A stretch of 34,569 bases of DNA from Hypsibius dujardini (GCA_001579985.1 LRSR01008610.1:1-34569); one strand, 5' to 3'; positions 19,752-30,765 are shown, counted from the stretch's first letter. Notes: generated from the letters alone by a model not told the origin. A program made the numbers and translations.

Positions 19752-22700
19752 GTGTCTGTCTGTGTGTCTGTCTGTCTACCAGCAACATAAATCGTAGTTG
19801 TCGTACCTCGGACAAAGGATGCCAGTGCATCCTGACACCGAGCGCCAAATGTGCAGAGCAATTTGAGAAATAATATGTGGAGAACCTCCGTGTCGTGAAT
19901 GATTGTAATCCAGAGACTAATCAAAACGGAAGCCAGGCTCCGTTGAGCAGCCAGCTGTTTGCCCTTAGTGTTGCGAAACATTAGATTCATCAGCAATTCC
20001 AGGCACATTCTGAGCGGCTCGGTCATCTTTTTCCTCAGGACGCTGCGGCTGTGTACGTGGATATCCTTGGAAATGGTAGAGTCCATGTCCAGCACCATGT
20101 CGATGACGGTCTCCATTAAGCCGCAGTCCATGGCCACAGCTCGCACCTGTTCGTGGCGCAGGAGTAGACGTTTGAGGAGTTCGACCCAGGCATCAACCTA
20201 GACATGGCAGAAGAATCCAGTTATGCCAGCGCAAAAATAACTAAACGTACTGAAAACAGGCGTGCGACAAAATTTAATTGCAGCCGTTGTGGTTCTTCTA
20301 ATGCAAAATACCTAACGGGAAGGCGAAGGAAACAGCGGAAAGCCGCTTCTGCACGAGATCAAACTCGGACTGCTTCACGGAATAGGACAGTATAAAATTA
20401 TGTAAATGACAGTACGTAAAAAAATTGTGAGTTGCATAAAAAATAAAAGGAGACTCTACAAGAGGAAACGAAAACGAAGCAAATAATAATGACCAGTTTT
20501 GGAACTGTAAATAACTAAAAAATATTATTCACTATCCTGAGTGACTCACCTGTAAAGCCGCGGGCTCGCTGAATTTCTCAACCAAAAAGTTCGTCAGCAG
20601 TAGTCCAATACACTGAGGAGTAGCAGGAGCGATAGTTGCGACAGCCGGCTTCCACAGAAAGTGTTCCACTTCACTGCGATCAGACTCCGTGATAACCTCC
20701 AACACGGTCAAGAGAGCCACCTGTAGGCGCCTGTTGTCTGGATCGGTGATGACCAAATTCAGGCAGACCCTTGTATTAGCGTATATGGTGCGTTGGTTCT
20801 CGGAAAGCAAGCGCCAGACGCTGTCCAAGACCAAGCGATTCTGTAGACACTCGGCAAGCAAAATATAAATGTTGGTCCAGAGATCACGCATCTGTGCCGC
20901 GGGAGCGATGGCAGGGTCCAGTAGACACAGGGCTGCGCTTACCGAGTGCATGTCTACGAGAGAGACGGAGAGAAAGATAAGAGTTTATACACCCTTTCAA
21001 TTTTCAAGGTCAGTGCCACACCCCACAGGGAAATTCGGGAAGACAATAGCGTGGCCTCGCTAAACAGCCACCACTCGCTCCAGTAACATATTGTTCCATT
21101 TACTCTAATCTGCAAGTTGCGATTTAAGAGCAATACCACTCACACCAGTCGGTAATCATGGTTCGAAATACAGAGACACCGTTCGAGAGGACTTTATCAA
21201 TTAGCCGAATGAAAAAAAATTAATTATTTACAGGCCAAGGCCAGATGCAAGCATAGACACGCGGATAGGCAAATTAAACGAAGAACAAGCGAGCTGTTCT
21301 ATTGCAAGCTATGGTTAATGAAGGCCGCGGGCTAATTCGTATTATCCCAAAAGTTCAGACATGAAATTAGAACAAAGACAGATATCTAGACAGGCAGACA
21401 AACAAACAGGCAGACAGACAGACGGGCAGACAGACAGGCAGACAGACAAACAGACAGGCAGACAGGCAGACATACAGGCAGGCAAACAGACAAACAGACA
21501 GGAAAACAGGCAGGCAGGCAAACAGACAGACAGACAGACAAGACAGACAAGACGAGAGAAACAAATAAACGTTGAAATCAAATAATAATAGACTGATCGT
21601 ATAACTCCAGACTCAGTGGTGTTTGGCCGCGCTACCTAATAAATCTTAAGCGTTCTCTGAAAACGTCAGAAAAAATCTCTTTAATTTAAATAAACATGAA
21701 GTTTTAATTCATTAAATCACGAAAATTCCTGCATCCTGACTGCAACGAACTTTAAAAAAGTACCACCGTTAAAGAACGATAAAAAGTGCAAATTTGTTTA
21801 GACAGCCCCTTTACTTAGCGATTGATCCTTTATATTACAAGGAATTCTCACCGAAATTTGAAACTGAATTTCCAAATTTGTGAAGCCGAACAAAGATATA
21901 AAAGGTAAAATTTGGGGAAATGATTTGAACTAAATGCTAATTTGCATGTACTTCGCTAACAATCGTGCTTCAATACTCCGTTCCGCCTAAGCAAGTCTTG
22001 TGATTGTGATTGGTTGAGCTCGCTTGCTCAGCAGATCTTCTAATTGGCCGCTGATAAAAGAAGAAATACGCATACGCGTGCTTACAAAGGGCATCCGAGA
22101 CTTACTGTAAGAAACAATTTCCGTAATACTCTCATCGGCCTGCACCGCCTGCCCAACCATCCCGAACAAATCGCGGAACATATTCAACCGATCTGGCAGC
22201 TTCGCCGACTCCTGGATGAGCACTTTCACCAAAAAGCAAACATGCAGGGCAGAATGAAAGAACTTGAGCCCCTTTAAGTTCACCACAGCCCTCCTCCCGA
22301 CCAACTTCATCAATGTTCCACACAAATTGAACACTGCGCCCAACAGGTACTCCGTCGGCATCCGCGCCTTCCGGGTCCCGTCGAAACTCTGGCAGACTTG
22401 CAGGACCGCTCGGTAGAATCCCAGCTGATCCAGCATGGCACACAGCGCTTCGGTGCCCTCTAAATTGACCTTCTTCGTGTTATCGCGGAGTGCCAAATCA
22501 ACCCGCTTCAGGTCGGAGCGCAGCATGGCAGAGAGTAGGTTGACGGCGCCGTATTTGACCAGATCGGGTTCGTCGGCGCTGAAGAGGAAACTCAGCGCTG
22601 CATTCCACACTCCACCAGGCACGAATTTGAAAGAGGCGATAATAAGGGAGCGGCCTTCCTTGGTTTGACTCAGCCCGGCAGCGAGGCTGAGTCCGGTGGA

Positions 22701-25700
22701 TCGAACCAGCGGGTCGCGATTGGCCCAAATGGCAATCAGCCAGGACAGGGTACCGGTTTCGTCTTTCCACGACTCCAGCATTGCAGGGAAGAGCCCATTC
22801 TCTACTTGATAGGTCAGCAGCGTCAAAAGCGCGAGTGACGACGCTTGAATGACCGAGCGCCCGGTGAAGGAGGATGTGGCGTCGGGGTTGCTTTGATGGG
22901 CCACTTGGAGGGTTGTGATGAGGACCGGCACAAATGAGATGGTTTCCGGTTGTCTCGCAATCTGAAAAACCAAGAGCAAAATAAATGGAATTCTCGATTA
23001 ATTTGACGATATATAAATAAGTACTAATATTTATACTTTTGCTAACTTATAGGAAAAATAAATACAATATCCAGAGTCGAGATATTTAAAGTAAATTTTT
23101 AGTCTTTAAGTGAAAATATGCTTTCAAAGGTTGCATTATTTTCATAATATTAAATAAAATCAAAGTATACCTTTAATGTTGCAAATCAAACGGTTTTTCA
23201 ACAATAAAAAAATATCGCTTATCTGACTCGCAGCACTAAGACTATATATGTGTTAGTTTTTCAGTACCGAAGGCAAGCCGCAGTAATGCGCAACAGACCG
23301 GCACACCCGTCCAAGGGCTCCGAAGTCGACTGTCGGCAGGATCAGCGTAGTCCGAAGGGTTTCGACAAACAGCTCGAGCAGCTCCAATACGTCCAATTCG
23401 TCATCGCCCTTGATTTGCGGGACGATGCCGAACAACCGCCAAGCCGACGTCACGAAGGACTTATTCGCCAAAATGTAAGGCACTCGGAGCGATGCACGGC
23501 CTGATGACAGTAGGGAGAGTTCTTTATTGGCTTTCCGGACAGCCTCCAGGAAAAGGCTTCCGTGATCGATGACCAAAGATGTCAGCCACTGCGGAAGTGG
23601 ACCACATTTGCCCGTGATTTGATACCTGCAGACACAAACCTAAATCAAAAATAGGCCGACTTAGTTTGCGGTGGATGCAAACTGCTGCCTCACAAACTAT
23701 TATTGCTGCTTTGATTACCTTTCAATTCCAACTATAACAAAGTCTGCAACGGCCCGCAGCAGATTCAGATCCGACGAATTGTGCGGCAACACCGTGATGT
23801 ACCGGAAACAACTTTCCACTCCCGCCGGGATATCTTCGATCTTTTCCTTAGGAAGAAAGGGCCACAACAGTAGGTACGCCGACATGATGTCCAGTGCCTC
23901 AACAGCTTCGCTGTGGTGTTTAGCCGACTCCAACTGCCGGCAGGCACTCACAAAGCCAAAGTGAGGATGCGTCACCCTGATGAGATCCTTGGCTCGGTCA
24001 TCGATGACCAGACGAGGTGCGAAATCCGCCTCCAAGTCGTCGCGATTCTCCGCAGACAGAAACTGGTCGATCCCGCCGGCTAAAGTGACGTTCCAATGCA
24101 GCACGAGCATCTCCGCGACTGGTGACCGAAGGAGATCACAATTGGCGCCCTTTGTGTCCTTCTTGTTGAAATCGTGGAACATCAGGGTCAGGGGGAATAA
24201 GACGGATCGGTAAAAGGTGCAGCAGATGGACAGAGAGCCGTCCTTCCGCAGGAGCACATCGGCAAATGATAACAGAAAGATTATGGAAGATCCGGCGGAC
24301 TGAACTTTACACCAGTGGACGCTGCCGGTATGGACGTGAGACATGGCGCCTATCACAACATCGTACAGCCTCAGCTCGTGGCAGTTATCCAAACGCCATT
24401 CTGTCAACGAAAAGATGTTTACATCAGAATCAGTATGCATCAGAAAATCAAACAGGCTGAAGGAAGGTCAGCTAGGTGGTGATCAATAGATTTGATTAGT
24501 ATTACAGAGATACAAGAAAGAAAGACAAACAGGCTGAAAACCAAACTTGCAGGCAACAGACAGGCAGATAGACATTGATAGACAGGTAGACAAATCGACC
24601 GTAAGAAGGACAAATTGTCTTACTATCGTTATAGTACACAACCGCCAATACGGAGTCCAACAAAAGAGCCATATTTTCCACGCTCCAGTCCTTCTCCGTG
24701 CCACTAGCGATGACGCTCAGCATGGCGAACAAGCTCTGTGGACCTTTCAACCGCACAAAGCTCTCCTGCGCGACCGGCCGCCTTAGGTGGATGTAGATCT
24801 GTCGCAGTGCAGTCCAGCGAACGGCAATGTCCATCCTACTGTCCGACCAGACCTTCAATCCTCTCTCCAACGTTTCGGTGGAGAATGGCTCTGTGGAGTC
24901 GTCTGTTTCAAAAACGTATTGTGCTTCCGATATCAGAGTGTCGCCGTGAATTCGAAATTCACCAATCCGGCGAAGTATCAAATCAGTGGCGTGACCACGG
25001 ATGAGGCGGTTGTGATGGAACATCAGACTGTAGGCAGCTCGACCACGTGTGGTGTCATCGAAGAGGGCATTGTCTTCATCCTGCTCTTGACTGAATGATA
25101 CCACACGCCTTCCAAAATCGGTGTCTGTAAGGTAGAACGGATTAACTCAATGACCAGGAAAAGAGAAGCAAAAAAGTAACTAATAGTGAAGAGACATGAC
25201 AAACAGACGGTAAGTCATAAAACAGAATACGAGAAATAATAAGTTTTTTCATTACGATAATGCATTTTCGTAGGCCTACCTAAGTCCGCATGAATGAAGA
25301 CTCCACAGAAAAGCGGTTTCATAGCCGCACGAAGCCGATTCCACACCGCGGCATTGTTAATCAGAAACTTCTGGCTCAACAGCGACAAGATATTCTGCGC
25401 GAACACCCTCGTATCCGATTGGAACAGTCCGTACAATATTATCTCTCTCAGCAACGGCTTCGATCCCGCTAAGAACAGCACGTCATATCCCGGCGTTCTC
25501 GTCGGATCAGCTGCTGTCCTCACATTCAACACAGCCCGACAGAAATGCCACAGAATCTCGTACACCTGCTTCTGTACCGCCGAGTTCGGGTAGGCCAGCA
25601 AGCGCAGCATCAAATGCGTGAACGGCTTGGTCTTGTCAGTTGTCGCTCCCCTTCCCAAGGCGTCGGAGCATAACTGGAAGCATTTTTGGATGAACACCTC

Positions 25701-27488
25701 ACTCTGGTGGTAAACGAGTGAGGGTAGTGCCTGAACAGCTTTCTCCGCGTCCGACTGATACGTGCACGACGAGGACTCAGTGGTGTCGTGCAGGAACTGA
25801 CAGGCATCGCTCATTGCTGCAGAGATCTCTTTAGCCTGTCGGTAGATCTCCCACCCGGGTGGATGTGAGGCTTTCAGATACGGAGACAGGCCCTCCCTTA
25901 TCGCCGGATAAGACAACGCCAAGCCTTCATCTTGGCAGATCCAAGGCAGGCAGGCACGGAAGGAGCCGGGAATACTTTCGATTTGAGTCACCGGAACTAA
26001 ATCGGACAGGACGAAAATCGTTTTACATAAACCGATGTAGATGAGACGGGATAGGCGGGCTTCATGGAGGACTCGTTCTGTGCGTTTGGCGTGGAACATA
26101 ACGCGGTTGCCGGCAGCCTGCAGGGAGTGGAGGAGATTCTCGGCCATTTTTCGGCTGTCTGGTGAGTCCGTTGTCCAGACGGTACTGTGCACGGTGGAAC
26201 GAAGATGCCGTGCTGCGAGATCCAGGAGGTGAAGGGGTTTGGATATCCCCAGCGGGGTTTCATCTGTGAGAAGGTTCAGGCAGGCGTCGATCACAGCGCA
26301 GAGATACACGGGAAGGGGTATTTGTCGGAGCTGAAGCTTGAACGTCTCTTCAGGAGATTCCATCTCGACTGCCTCTGATGAAGTCGACCGTCTGTAAAAT
26401 AAATGCAGTTAGAATTAAAGTTATTTCAACCAAAACATGGAATTTCCCGGTGGGCAATCCTTCGGGCTCGATTATCTATCCAAAAATTTAATTGTCAAAA
26501 TCTCGACTGGCCCCCCAAAATTGCACTTAAGAATGGCAATGCTGAAACGCACGAGAGCGTTACCTTGAGTTATTTTAAGCGGCAGTGCATTACCGTTCGA
26601 TAATGCGATGAACCAGCCAGCCCAAAACACCACGGAACATCAATGACCGACTAATCAATCAATCAATAAAGCAATCAACAGAAACATTAAGAGGAAAAAT
26701 CACTTTCCCGAGCAAAAATACCTCGAAGCATCCGAAGACGACAGCGACTCTCTCCAAGCAACTGCTTCCAGTGACGAGCGACTCGACAGAATTGACGCCA
26801 TCGAAGATCTCGAGTAAGACTGCGATTCCTTACCCGCTATCCCGGTCCCAGTTGTCGACACTGACATACTACAATCTCCATCGCCACCGCCGTGCAGACT
26901 CAAACTTCTTCCCTGCAAAACGCCGACGCTTCCTCCACCCATAGTAGCTTGATAAAACCGCGCCGCAAATCTCTGAGTGAGCTCCGCCAGACAAGCAAAG
27001 GCCGGAGTTGATAACGCGATATCCTTCGACTCAAGCAAGGCGAAAAGCCCTTGAATCAACGCAGGACGCTGAAGAAAAATCTCCGGGGGGAAATCATACA
27101 ATACAATATCCAGCACAGCATGGCATGATTCTTCAGCATCACGGGGATCTTGTGATAGAAGGTTTTGCCCGTGTACGGAGAGAAGAGCTGCTTCGGCGGT
27201 TGTTAACACGATCCAAGGGAAGGTGGACAGGATAAAAGGCACCTGATACGGTTGATTGATCGATTGTGCGGCATCGAATCCGACGTTCGGTCGCTGCAGA
27301 GTTTGCTCCTGCTCCTCTCCATCGAGATGCGAGTCGGCTTTTGCATCTGACGCGGGAGTTTTTCCGTTTCTTGCGGAGTCAATCAGTCGAGCGCGGGAGT
27401 AAGACTGGCGATGCGAAGGAGGATTATCTTTCATGGTATATCTCAAGCTAGCCGCGATGCTGTCGCCTCCGCCGACAAACTGGGACAT
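18668..27488 (-). CDS. RTTN: Rotatin (RTTN), ten exons; N-terminal domain not found
   Basis: Rotatin (Drosophila Ana3) is a large armadillo-like centriole protein needed for centriole elongation and ciliary function. Exons in transcript order: 27488-26722, 26391-25280, 25124-24624, 24400-23719, 23625-23268, 22961-22106, 20953-20550, 20197-19807, 19444-18981, 18853-18668. All phases fit, giving 1906 aa (human 2226). Recognisable blocks: LSTFPWIVLTT (87-97), DFPPEIFLQRPALIQGL (132-148), LQLRQIPLPVYL at the start of exon 2, and the C-terminal NLSFFEDGQLVIL, RNLAFCKKGM and RLYALSCLLELLYDQIKL. The usual N-terminal domain (about 100-190 residues before STFPW in human) has no counterpart here. TAG lies just upstream of the ATG in frame, so 27488 is either the real start or follows an acceptor (CTGTAG). 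Introns 6 and 8 carry tetranucleotide tracts. Confidence 0.93.
19590..19783 (+). repeat. CTGT tract in RTTN intron 8
   Basis: An imperfect CTGT array, densest at 19710-19783, lies in the intron between exons 19807-20197 and 18981-19444. It creates spurious Cys-Leu-Ser-Val frames. Confidence 0.9.
20954..22105. other. 1.15-kb RTTN intron 6
   Basis: This is the largest rotatin intron. It includes the CAGA array and AT-rich sequence at about 21600-22000. No exon of rotatin is needed here, because phase 1 of the preceding exon joins directly to AC at 20953. I see no other gene. Confidence 0.6.
21373..21552 (+). repeat. CAGA tract in RTTN intron 6
   Basis: Imperfect CAGA/CAGG units. Its sense-strand orientation is opposite to the tract in RTTN intron 8. 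Open frames through it are artefacts of the period. Confidence 0.9.
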
Positions 27489-27889
27489 ACTCTACAGAAT
27501 TCGATTTCTCAGCTAAAAAACTACAATTATTGCCAAATCAATGTGAAACATGACGGATGCCTACAGAAAGTATGTACAAGTACTACTCGCACTAGTGTAG
27601 GTAAAAAACATTTTGCGAAACGACAACAACGAAGAGTCCGCTGTATTTCGTTGTTCTGTCATCGACAAGCACGGTTCAGTCTACTAAGCTTACGTACGTT
27701 CTCTTATTTTAGACCGAACGCTCTGTGCACAGCAACTTGGTCGCGGTATGCGTTCTCTCTCTCAAGCGCAGTCGAAGTCTCCTACTCGCAGTCACCCTCT
27801 ACATACACTCGCAGTCGAGTATGAGCACTCGAAGTCGAAGTTGCGAAAGTTGCGAAAGGCAGAAAACGGGCTCTTCATTTTCACTGTAA
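27489..27889. promoter_or_regulatory. Putative divergent promoter, RTTN and snoRNA host B
   Basis: About 400 bp separate the rotatin ATG (-) from a pyrimidine tract CTTTTTTCCC (27890-27899) that resembles a 5'TOP start for host B (+). The segment 27768-27860 is rich in repeats of CGCAGTCGA / CTCGAAGTCGA and TTGCGAAAG. There is no clear TATA box. The bidirectional role is inferred from layout. Confidence 0.4.
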
Positions 27890-28344
27890 CTTTTTTCCCG
27901 TTTTGGCTCCCCGAAATAAAGTATTATTTTACCTTGCCGGCTTCTGCAGTTCTCTGTCCAAGGCATATTTTTTGCAGGCATTTGGACAGGCTTTCACCTC
28001 TTAGTCTGCTGTGGAATGGTAAGTCGAATGTTCGCGGCTACATTTTGATTTGAGACAAATTAAACTAAGCTTGATGTCAGTAATTGTTTTGGATAAATAA
28101 AATTGTGGCTCCGTTTTGCCCTGCTTTTTGACATCCACCTGATTTCCATCAATAATTTTGCAGGCGGTCGAATCGCTCAGTAAGCGACAGAAGGCCTTTC
28201 CAGTTTTGCGCGAAGCTCAGCGGCGACCCGGAAGATCCCCGAGAAGGTCTCGAGACTTTCACTTCCCAATTACATCCACGCATCAATGATCGCCCTCGAA
28301 GACAGGTAACAATTTTGTGAATAGTTACGAATTCAATTTGGGCC

Positions 28345-28481
28345 GAATTCCCTTGTCCTGCCATCCCGGAGACCAAACCTCTGGGGAGGATTCACGAAAG
28401 GGTGATAACAGAATAGTTCAGCCAGCTTTGTTGCCTTATTTTCGCTTGGTGACTCTATAAGGCGTAACTAATACTCCATTT
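28345..28481 (+). ncRNA. Possible H/ACA-type snoRNA
   Basis: The first hairpin pairs CCCTT with AAGGG and has an inner ATCC/GGAT pairing. A hinge with AGAATA fits box H (ANANNA). The second hairpin pairs AGTT/AACT outside and GCCTTAT/ATAAGGC inside with a loop between, as expected for a pseudouridylation pocket. The ACA position reads ATA. It ends close to the acceptor at 28491, so this is tentative. Confidence 0.3.
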
Positions 28482-28603
28482 CCATTTTCAGATCTGGGAA
28501 ATGTGAAACCATTCTGCTGCAAAAACTTCGGCGAACCTGAAGATCTTGCCATTCAGTTCATTCACAATCACCGGTAATTCCGCAGGGCAGTAACGATTGA
28601 TTG

Positions 28604-28656
28604 ATTGTTTGATTGGTTGTTTGGTTGTTTGATTGGTTGATTGGTTGTTTGATTGT
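28604..28656 (+). repeat. GATTG/GTTTG simple repeat in host B intron 3
   Basis: An imperfect array of GATTGATT, GTTTGATTGG and GTTTGGTT units. It occupies an intron in which I find no convincing box C/D element. Confidence 0.8.
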
Positions 28657-28857
28657 CACGTAAAATTTTCGTATTCTATTCGAGTATTACGAAGGTGGCC
28701 ATGTGTGTGTAGTATTCTGCTGATGATCCACTCTGCCTTCTGAATTGTCCTTGTTGACCTAACTTTTATCACGTTGCAGGAGCCAGAAAGGCGGACCAAC
28801 AGTTCGGTAAGTGTGTGTTGTTTTAGTATATTTTACGTGCGAAATAGCATCGAAAGC

Positions 28858-28918
28858 GATTCGATGACGATAACTTGACATGTGACTGTCTCTGATGTTT
28901 GTCGGAATCCCACCGAGT
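28858..28918 (+). ncRNA. U43-family unit 1, degenerate box D
   Basis: It aligns with the U43-like element at 29281: GATGACGATAACTTG, then CTCTGATGTTTGTCGG. It lacks the 18S guide GCGACGGGCGA and has CCGAG where the intact copy has CTGAG. Position in the intron is normal (about 77 nt before the acceptor). It is either a decayed copy or one with an altered guide. Confidence 0.5.
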
Positions 28919-29072
28919 GTCGCCAATGCCCATGAGGAAGGAAACTGTCTTGTACTTTTTGGGCAGCGTTCAGATCGTGCTCTTTTCTTTCGCAGACTTT
29001 TCTTCCCCACGTTGTCACGGCGTCTCTTCCCTCTTGTATGCTACTGTTATGGAATTTTCTTGGTATAAGAAG

Positions 29073-29134
29073 ATACGATGAAGATAACTTGACAAGTGAC
29101 TAACTCTGATGTTTGTCGGAATCCCACAGAGTTT
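29073..29134 (+). ncRNA. U43-family unit 2, degenerate box D
   Basis: It shares GATGAAGATAACTTGACA and CTCTGATGTTTGTCGGAATC with unit 1 and the same frame of boxes as the copy at 29281. Box D is replaced by CAGAG and the 18S guide is absent. It ends about 62 nt before the acceptor at 29196. Confidence 0.5.
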
Positions 29135-29280
29135 CGTGTTGCTATCGAAGAGTCTCTGCTCTTTACGACCCAAACTGATCTTTTTATGTGTTTCAGACGC
29201 CATTCATCTGAAGCTGCTGGCTTCACCAAGACACCATTTACGAACGAGGTATAGAAAATATCAGTACGATCTACTCTCTT

Positions 29281-29343
29281 GATTCGATGAAGATAACTTG
29301 CGACGGGCGATCTGAATCCTTTGATGTTTGTCGTTCTGAGTTT
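29281..29343 (+). ncRNA. SNORD43: Box C/D snoRNA, U43 (SNORD43)-like
   Basis: C-like CGATGAAG, D' CTGA (29312-29315), C' TGATGTT and D CTGA (29336-29339). The guide before D', GCGACGGGCGA, pairs with the conserved 18S segment CGCCCGUCGC near the 3' end. The fifth base selects the same cytidine as human U43 (C1703 from memory). The 3' half, TTTGTCGTTCTGA, also resembles human U43. With the acceptor at 29412 it ends 69 nt upstream of it. Confidence 0.85.
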
Positions 29344-29497
29344 CCCATTTCCATGCAGCACGCAGCAATCATCCTTCCTGTTCTCTAATTACCGGTATTT
29401 TGACTTTCTCAGATGCACAGCTCTCCAGTCATGCTGCCTGATAGGGCATTCCTCTATTCAGAAAGGTACATTACGGTTTAATGAATTTATAGTGGTG

Positions 29498-29616
29498 TTG
29501 CTTCCCTTAAGCATCGAAGGTCTTCTTTTGGCCCGAGGTCGTCGCGGGAAGGAGATTGTTGTCTTGTCATAGTGCGGGTGTGGTAGTCACCTTCCTCGGT
29601 TGTTTACCCCAATACA
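29498..29616 (+). ncRNA. Possible H/ACA-type snoRNA
   Basis: Hairpin 1 has stem CTTCCC (29501-29506) / GGGAAG (29546-29551). Hairpin 2 has GGGT/ACCC flanking an inner GGTG..CACC. Both are followed by CAATACACT, whose ACA could be the terminal box. No clear box H is seen in the hinge. No box C/D pair is present in this intron. Confidence 0.28.
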
Positions 29617-29744
29617 CTATTGTACACTTTTTTCCTGTCTAGGTCTTGGCTTCGTCTCGCTGGTGTACTTTCTACTTCAAAATGTGACTGCGGAATCAGG
29701 TATGGCTGTTTTCGAATGACTTGAGAAAGCTAGTCTGTCCGGTC

Positions 29745-29818
29745 CGTTAGATGATGAAACTATAGGACGTGAGTTTGTCGATGAACTCCACAATTTCGCA
29801 AGACAGTATCTGATAACG
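29745..29818 (+). ncRNA. Box C/D snoRNA, target unknown
   Basis: A perfect terminal stem CGTTA/TAACG encloses box C ATGATGA (29751-29757), C' CGATGAA and D CTGA (29810-29813). Length is 74 nt. The guide before D, TTTCGCAAGACAGTAT, does not match an rRNA segment I recall. It lies 92 nt before the acceptor. Confidence 0.75.
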
Positions 29819-30000
29819 AACTGAAATCATTCAGTTAGCTTACGAAGTCTACATTTGCATAGTCCTATCCTTCCATGTTATAGACTCTACTTACACTTGG
29901 GTCTTTGTAGGTTGGCTGGTTGGGCGTCTTTACGGCGGAGGATAGGTGCTTTCAGCATGTACGGTCTTTATGAGAATGAAGGTACGCGATCTTTGAAACG

Positions 30001-30101
30001 CGGTGATTGGTTAGATTTGAATGTGTTGACTGACAAGAGGATGCTTAAACAACTGAAAATCAACCTGACAGCTCTGATTGCACTTGATATAACTGATCAG
30101 T
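30001..30101 (+). ncRNA. Weak box C/D candidate
   Basis: The intron between 29981 and 30175 should by analogy hold a snoRNA. CTGA at 30093-30096 sits 73-78 nt before the acceptor, and TTGATAT and AACTGAA could be C' and D'. The box C candidate GTGATTG at 30003 is imperfect and no clear terminal stem is seen. Confidence 0.3.
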
Positions 30102-30257
30102 TTGGATACGTGCAGTCGTGGCGTTTTTTTCTTCATCTTAAATGCAAAGTGTACATAGACCACTTTTGCTGCAGGGCTCGGACTGCGTGGAAGTGAATCT
30201 TCTTTTTAACTGGTAAGCTTGTTGTGAGAATACGGAAATTCCTAACAGTGATGTGAA

Positions 30258-30335
30258 AGCACTACTGATGACCAACAAATGTTTCCTATTAGCCTGATGA
30301 TCATTGAAGACACTAATCCAGCTCGCTGATGTGCT
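30258..30335 (+). ncRNA. Box C/D snoRNA, 28S guide, copy 1
   Basis: A perfect AGCAC/GTGCT stem encloses box C TGATGA, D' CTGA (30294-30297), C' TGATGAT and D CTGA (30326-30329). Guide 1, GTTTCCTATTAG, pairs with 28S CUAAUAGGGAAC (one G-U). Guide 2, AATCCAGCTC, pairs with 28S GAGCUGGGUU (one G-U). The two target segments are neighbours in 28S (CUAAUAGGGAACGUGAGCUG, from memory). It ends 68 nt before the acceptor. Confidence 0.82.
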
Positions 30336-30504
30336 TTTGTCTCTAGAGTTTGCGAGTTCGCCAATCTTGTGCAACTTCCCCATACAGTCTGTCGTTTTTG
30401 CAGGTCTGCCAATCTGCGATGGGGTGGGGATTAACTGAGATCCTGCCTTGGTGCCTTGGAAAGAAGCGTAAGTGGGGAGCGAGAATATCTTTCAGTAACA
30501 TGCC

Positions 30505-30582
30505 ATGTGCCTGATGAACAAAAAAATGTTTCCTATTAGCCTGATGTGTACTGAAGACAATTAATCCAGCTCGCTGACACTT
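30505..30582 (+). ncRNA. Box C/D snoRNA, 28S guide, copy 2
   Basis: Tandem paralogue of the element at 30258, in the next intron. Both guides and all boxes are retained (TGATGA, CTGA at 30541-30544, CTGA at 30574-30577). The segment between C' and guide 2 has diverged and the terminal stem shrinks to GTG/CAC. It ends 67 nt before the acceptor at 30649. Confidence 0.82.
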
Positions 30583-30765
30583 ACGTTATCTCACTATTCT
30601 GCAAACGAAATGTGCCGGAATCTTATTAACGACGTGTTTGCTACTGCAGGGGTCATTCGGCTGCGGGGTTATTGAGATTCCTTCGTTCTGGTCTGAGGAG
30701 CAGTCGCAGAGTCGTGGGTAAGTTGTTCCGGTACTCATATGTCTGCAGGCGTTGTGAAATGGGGC

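Noticed and set aside
21361-21585. Gln/Arg/Thr-rich open frame
   Set aside because: Translation of a CAGA microsatellite in an RTTN intron.
28019-28163. C/D snoRNA in host B intron 1 (TTGATGTC ... CCTGATT)
   Set aside because: Box C is poor, there is no terminal stem, and the D box is only about 21 nt from the acceptor, unlike all neighbours.
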